Source: an uncultured Oscillospiraceae bacterium (GTDB taxonomy: Bacteria; Bacillota; Clostridia; Oscillospirales; Oscillospiraceae). From it: DNA of 8,341 nt. Under the pieces are notes generated by a model. It ran no database searches. It was not told the origin of the DNA and saw nothing but the letters and a program-made list of their open reading frames with translations. The translations under genes and the position numbers were made by a program. Every line of letters starts with the position of its first letter. Position 1 is the first letter of the stretch. The stretch covers positions 1 through 8,341 of the forward strand of contig CAJOFI010000020.1 of NCBI GenBank assembly GCA_905233595.1. The letters are read 5' to 3'. This document shows, piece after piece, positions 6,572 through 8,341 of this stretch.

Positions 6572-6949
6572 TTACTGCATACGCTCCAGGTGCTTGTTGA
6601 GGATCACCCGGATGGCCTCAAGCGTCTCGGGCGAGATGTTCTTATCCTCGAGCATCGCGGCAAACAGAATGGGGTAGAAGCTCTCTCCGAGGGGGAGGAA
6701 AATGTTTTCAAGGTAGTACTCGCCGAGGCTGATGGACGGCGCGTAGAGCCGACCCCACACCTTGCCGCTGCGCACGAAGCCGTCGCCATGGATGGCCTCT
6801 TTGTTCAGCATGCCGTTGAGCAGGATGTGGATGGAATTGTCCTTCCAGGTTTTATCCTCAGAAAGCTCAAGAATCTCAGCCCGGGAGAGGGGTCTGCCCG
6901 CCTTCCAGAGGACGTTCATTATTTCAAGTTCGCTTCTTGTGAGTTTCAT
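6572..6949 (-). CDS. BlaI/MecI/CopY-family transcriptional repressor
   Basis: Winged-helix DNA-binding regulator of 125 residues (family about 120-135). The N-terminal pattern LTRSELEIMNVLWKAGRPLS (3-22), then ILLNGMLNKEAIHGDG (about 42-57), matches the helix-turn-helix domain of penicillinase repressors. Residues about 72-125 (ISLGEYYLENIF through ILNKHLERMQ) match the helical C-terminal dimerisation region. In classic systems a BlaR1/MecR1 sensor protease cleaves the repressor when beta-lactam is sensed; no such gene is present here, so the signal is unknown. The ATG at 6949 has AAGGAG 5 bases upstream. It is the first gene of a unit with the epimerase, divergent from the DUF1349 gene. Autoregulation is likely for the family, and a dyad overlaps its promoter. 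Confidence 0.87.
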   Translation of the reverse strand: MKLTRSELEIMNVLWKAGRPLSRAEILELSEDKTWKDNSIHILLNGMLNKEAIHGDGFVRSGKVWGRLYAPSISLGEYYLENIFLPLGESFYPILFAAMLEDKNISPETLEAIRVILNKHLERMQ

Positions 6950-6996
6950 AGCTTCTCCTTGACAGTCGGTATTCGGTCGGCTGTTTGCCGATCACG

Positions 6997-7017
6997 TGTA
7001 AATTATACTATATTACA
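6997..7017. promoter_or_regulatory. Candidate operator dyad for the BlaI-type regulator
   Basis: A 21-base imperfect dyad with outer arms TGTAA and TTACA (7 of 10 base pairs symmetric) overlapping the -10 box of the minus-strand promoter. BlaI/MecI proteins bind TACA/TGTA-containing dyads, usually arranged TACA-nn-TGTA; here the half-sites face the other way and are farther apart, so the assignment is tentative. A second imperfect inverted repeat, ACAG to CTGT (6962-6984), lies in the 5' leader next to the ribosome binding site. Confidence 0.3.
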
Positions 7018-7035
7018 AATCGAGAAAAAAATCAA
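7007..7035 (-). promoter_or_regulatory. Sigma-A-type promoter for the regulator-epimerase unit
   Basis: Minus strand: -35 TTGATT (7035-7030), 17-base spacer, -10 TATAGT (7012-7007). The predicted start near 7000 gives a leader of about 50 bases before the regulator ATG at 6949. The surrounding 90 bases are AT-rich against a GC-rich background. Confidence 0.6.
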
Positions 7036-7087
7036 CTGTTATTCTGCATTTTATAAAAATATAACATATGAAAACACCGCCTTCATC

Positions 7088-7116
7088 TTGAAAAACGGCG
7101 CCGCGGCCGGTATAAT
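7088..7116 (+). promoter_or_regulatory. Sigma-A-type promoter for the DUF1349 and ArsC-like genes
   Basis: -35 TTGAAA (7088-7093), exact 17-base spacer, consensus -10 TATAAT (7111-7116). The predicted start near 7123 leaves about 20 bases of leader containing AAGGAG (7130-7135) before the ATG at 7143. The spacer is all G/C after its first two bases and contains the palindrome CGGCGCCG (7096-7103), a possible repressor site, though unproven. Confidence 0.8.
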
Positions 7117-7142
7117 GAAGAAAAAAGAGAAGGAGTCAGACC

Positions 7143-7751
7143 ATGCAGAGCTTTGATTTCACCTGGACGCGGCAGCCGCGGGCTTACAGCGTGGAGGAAG
7201 ACAGGATCGCGATCACCACCGAGCCGCACACCGATCTCTGGCAGCGCACCTATTACCATTTCCGCAACGACAACGCCCCGGTCCTGCAGATGGAGACGGA
7301 GGAGAAGTACTTCTCCTTCATCGTGAAGACGGATTTCAGCGGCGCGCACCGGCGCTTCGACCAGTGCGGCATCGTGATGTACCTCGACAGCGATAACTGG
7401 CTCAAGGCCTCGGTGGAGTATGAAAACGAGCGCTTTCAGCACCTGGGCTCCGTGGTCACGAACCACGGCTATTCCGACTGGGCGACCACGGTCATTCCGG
7501 CGGGCGTGAAGACCATGTGGTACCGCTTCAGCCGCCGGGAGGACGATTACTGCGTCGAGTGCTCCGCCGACGGCGAGGCTTTTTCGCAGATGCGCGTCTG
7601 CCATATGCGCGAGGGCGCGGGGAAGATCCGCTTCGGCGTCTACGCCTGCAGCCCGGAGGACTCGAGCTTCACGGCGGTGTTTACCGATCTGCGCCTCACG
7701 GACTGCGCCTGGAAGGCGCACGACGGGCAGCAGCCGGACGCGGATGCGTGA
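7143..7751 (+). CDS. DUF1349 family protein (concanavalin A-like beta-sandwich)
   Basis: 202-residue protein of the DUF1349 family, which is predicted to adopt a lectin/glucanase-like beta-sandwich; members are often found near carbohydrate genes, and no biochemical role is established that I can name. Family features seen are FDQCGIVMYLDSDNWLKASVEYE (about 72-94, the central D-x-x-G plus NWLK block), VVTNHGYSDWAT (about 104-115) and MWYRFSRREDDYCVECSADG in the second half. There is no signal peptide, so it is likely cytoplasmic. The ATG at 7143 has AAGGAG 7 bases upstream. It is followed after 12 bases by the ArsC-like gene, suggesting co-transcription from the promoter at 7088-7116. The family assignment is good; function is open, although a carbohydrate-binding role is the natural guess. 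Confidence 0.85.
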   Translation: MQSFDFTWTRQPRAYSVEEDRIAITTEPHTDLWQRTYYHFRNDNAPVLQMETEEKYFSFIVKTDFSGAHRRFDQCGIVMYLDSDNWLKASVEYENERFQHLGSVVTNHGYSDWATTVIPAGVKTMWYRFSRREDDYCVECSADGEAFSQMRVCHMREGAGKIRFGVYACSPEDSSFTAVFTDLRLTDCAWKAHDGQQPDADA

Positions 7752-7763
7752 ACGGAGGCCGGG

Positions 7764-8096
7764 ATGAACATTCAGATCTGGGGCAAATCGAAGTGCTTCG
7801 ACACGAAGAAGGCCGAGCGCTATTTTAAGGAGCGCCGCATCAAATACCAGTACATCGACCTTGTGAAATACGGCATCAGCAGGGGAGAGCTGACGAGCGT
7901 CAAGAACGCCGTCGGGCTCGAGAAGCTCCCCGACCCGAAGGATCGGGACTACCCGCTTTTCCAGTACCTCGCCGGGAATGACGCAAAGCTCGAAAAGCTT
8001 CTGGAGGTGCCGGAGATGCTGCGCACGCCGATCGTCCGCAACGGGAAAAAGGCCACCGTCGGCTATTGCCCGGAGGTCTGGAAGGACTGGGAGTAG
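7764..8096 (+). CDS. ArsC/Spx-family thioredoxin-fold protein
   Basis: 110-residue protein of the arsenate reductase (ArsC)/Spx family. It has the N-terminal beta strand plus Cys11 loop (IWGKSKCFDTKKAERYF), the connecting IKYQYIDLVKYGISRGEL segment and the C-terminal LRTPIVRNGKKATVGYCPEVW block (86-106), which carries the conserved cis-Pro-type TPIV turn. Position 14 is Thr, so there is no CxxC redox pair of the Spx type; a second Cys at 102 is far away in sequence. The catalytic Arg triad of true arsenate reductases is only partly visible (Arg87 is a candidate). No ars genes are nearby, so a general thiol reductase or regulatory role is at least as likely as arsenate reduction. The start has GGAGG (7754-7758) 5 bases upstream; the gene is probably translated from the DUF1349 transcript. 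Confidence 0.85.
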   Translation: MNIQIWGKSKCFDTKKAERYFKERRIKYQYIDLVKYGISRGELTSVKNAVGLEKLPDPKDRDYPLFQYLAGNDAKLEKLLEVPEMLRTPIVRNGKKATVGYCPEVWKDWE

Positions 8097-8121
8097 CCCC
8101 CTGTTCCGGGGGGGTAGTTTT
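8097..8121 (+). terminator. Weak candidate terminator after the ArsC-like gene
   Basis: A C5 run (8097-8101) starting directly after the stop codon pairs with a G7 run (8108-8114) around TGTTCC, followed by TAGTTTT. The stem is short and the T run is brief and delayed, so termination would be inefficient. The 17-bp hairpin at 8182-8218 may serve as the real end. Confidence 0.4.
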
Positions 8122-8175
8122 CAGAGAGCGCGGATTCTTGATCGTGCGGGAATTTCAAATTTGTGCTTGAAAACG

Positions 8176-8222
8176 AAAAAACAGAGGCTTTGAAAAACGA
8201 AGTTTTTCAAAGCCTCTGCTTT
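8176..8222 (-). terminator. Strong hairpin terminator, mainly minus-strand orientation
   Basis: A perfect 17-bp stem (8182-8198 with 8202-8218) closes a 3-base loop. On the minus strand it is followed by TTTTTT (8181-8176), a good intrinsic terminator for a gene entering from beyond the right edge. On the plus strand the tail is only CTTTATAT, so it could also stop the ArsC-like transcript less efficiently. The core resembles the terminator at 2433-2480. The bases between 8122 and 8175 show no gene or clear signal. Confidence 0.8.
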
Positions 8223-8244
8223 ATATGAAAGGGACTAGGGACCT

Positions 8245-8341
8245 GTTCCGAAATAAGGAACTGTCACGAAATAATCTGTGCAATCTGGCTTGCCTTTTTC
8301 GCCTGTAGCTGCGTTGTCAAAGCTTGCAATACACAAAGTAT
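8245..8341. repeat. Palindromic dispersed repeat A, copy 2 (cut by window edge)
   Basis: The left half of the repeat also found at 5128-5285. Positions 8277-8341 match 5138-5202 at 60 of 65 bases, and the match runs to the last base of the window. This copy keeps the outer left arm: 8251-8264 (AAATAAGGAACTGT) is exactly complementary to 5270-5283 of copy 1. The inner arm TTTTTCGCCTGTAGC (8295-8309) is a perfect complement of 5222-5236, where copy 1 has a mismatch with its own left arm. A small GTTCC/GGAAC inverted repeat (8245-8261) marks the probable left boundary. Confidence 0.85.

Noticed and set aside
5435..7156. Long plus-strand open frame of 573 codons
   Set aside because: It runs antisense through the epimerase and BlaI-type genes, whose minus-strand products carry clear family motifs. 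The plus-strand translation has no recognisable domains and is the usual mirror-frame effect of GC-rich codons.
7764..8096. Annotation as a true arsenate reductase or as Spx
   Set aside because: The residues that define either (full Arg triad, or CxxC and RNA polymerase-binding features) are not clearly present, so only the family level is claimed.

Overview
The window looks like a chromosomal segment from a GC-rich, Gram-positive gut-type Clostridia (Oscillospiraceae-like is my best guess, from protein similarity remembered rather than searched). Support: strong GGAGG/AAGGAG ribosome binding sites before nearly every gene, a lipoprotein-type solute-binding protein, a BlaI/MecI-type repressor, a C69 dipeptidase, and GC-rich coding DNA with short AT-rich control regions. 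All complete genes are intact; nothing looks like a phage, plasmid, CRISPR array or RNA gene.

Layout. (1) Positions 1-2420, plus strand: the C-terminal part of the RNA-binding protein Tex (cut by the left window edge), then, 15 bases later, a complete C69-family dipeptidase. A hairpin at 2433-2480 closes this unit and also the convergent operon on the other side. (2) Positions 2479-5111, minus strand: a three-gene ABC importer operon of the polar amino acid type (binding lipoprotein, permease, ATPase). Two of its proteins are unusual: the binding protein carries its two lobes in swapped order, and the ATPase has an extra C-terminal domain of about 119 residues that resembles a degenerate GHKL/anti-sigma-type ATPase fold. 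(3) Positions 5112-5464: a 353-base stretch without genes, filled by two palindromic repeat elements and a terminator. (4) Positions 5465-6949, minus strand: a BlaI/MecI-family regulator followed by a UDP-glucuronate 4-epimerase-like enzyme, apparently co-transcribed. (5) Positions 6950-7142: an AT-rich divergent control region with a promoter facing each way. (6) Positions 7143-8096, plus strand: a DUF1349 protein and an ArsC/Spx-family thioredoxin-fold protein, 12 bases apart. (7) Positions 8097-8341: two hairpins and the left half of a second copy of the repeat seen at 5128-5285.

How the genes may work together: the dipeptidase and the ABC importer both fit peptide or amino acid acquisition, but they are convergent and separately transcribed. 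The epimerase would supply UDP-galacturonate for a surface polysaccharide, and the BlaI-type protein upstream of it may control the pair. The DUF1349/ArsC-like pair has no evident pathway. I see no clearly new multi-gene system; the best leads are the modified ABC importer and the dispersed palindromic repeat.
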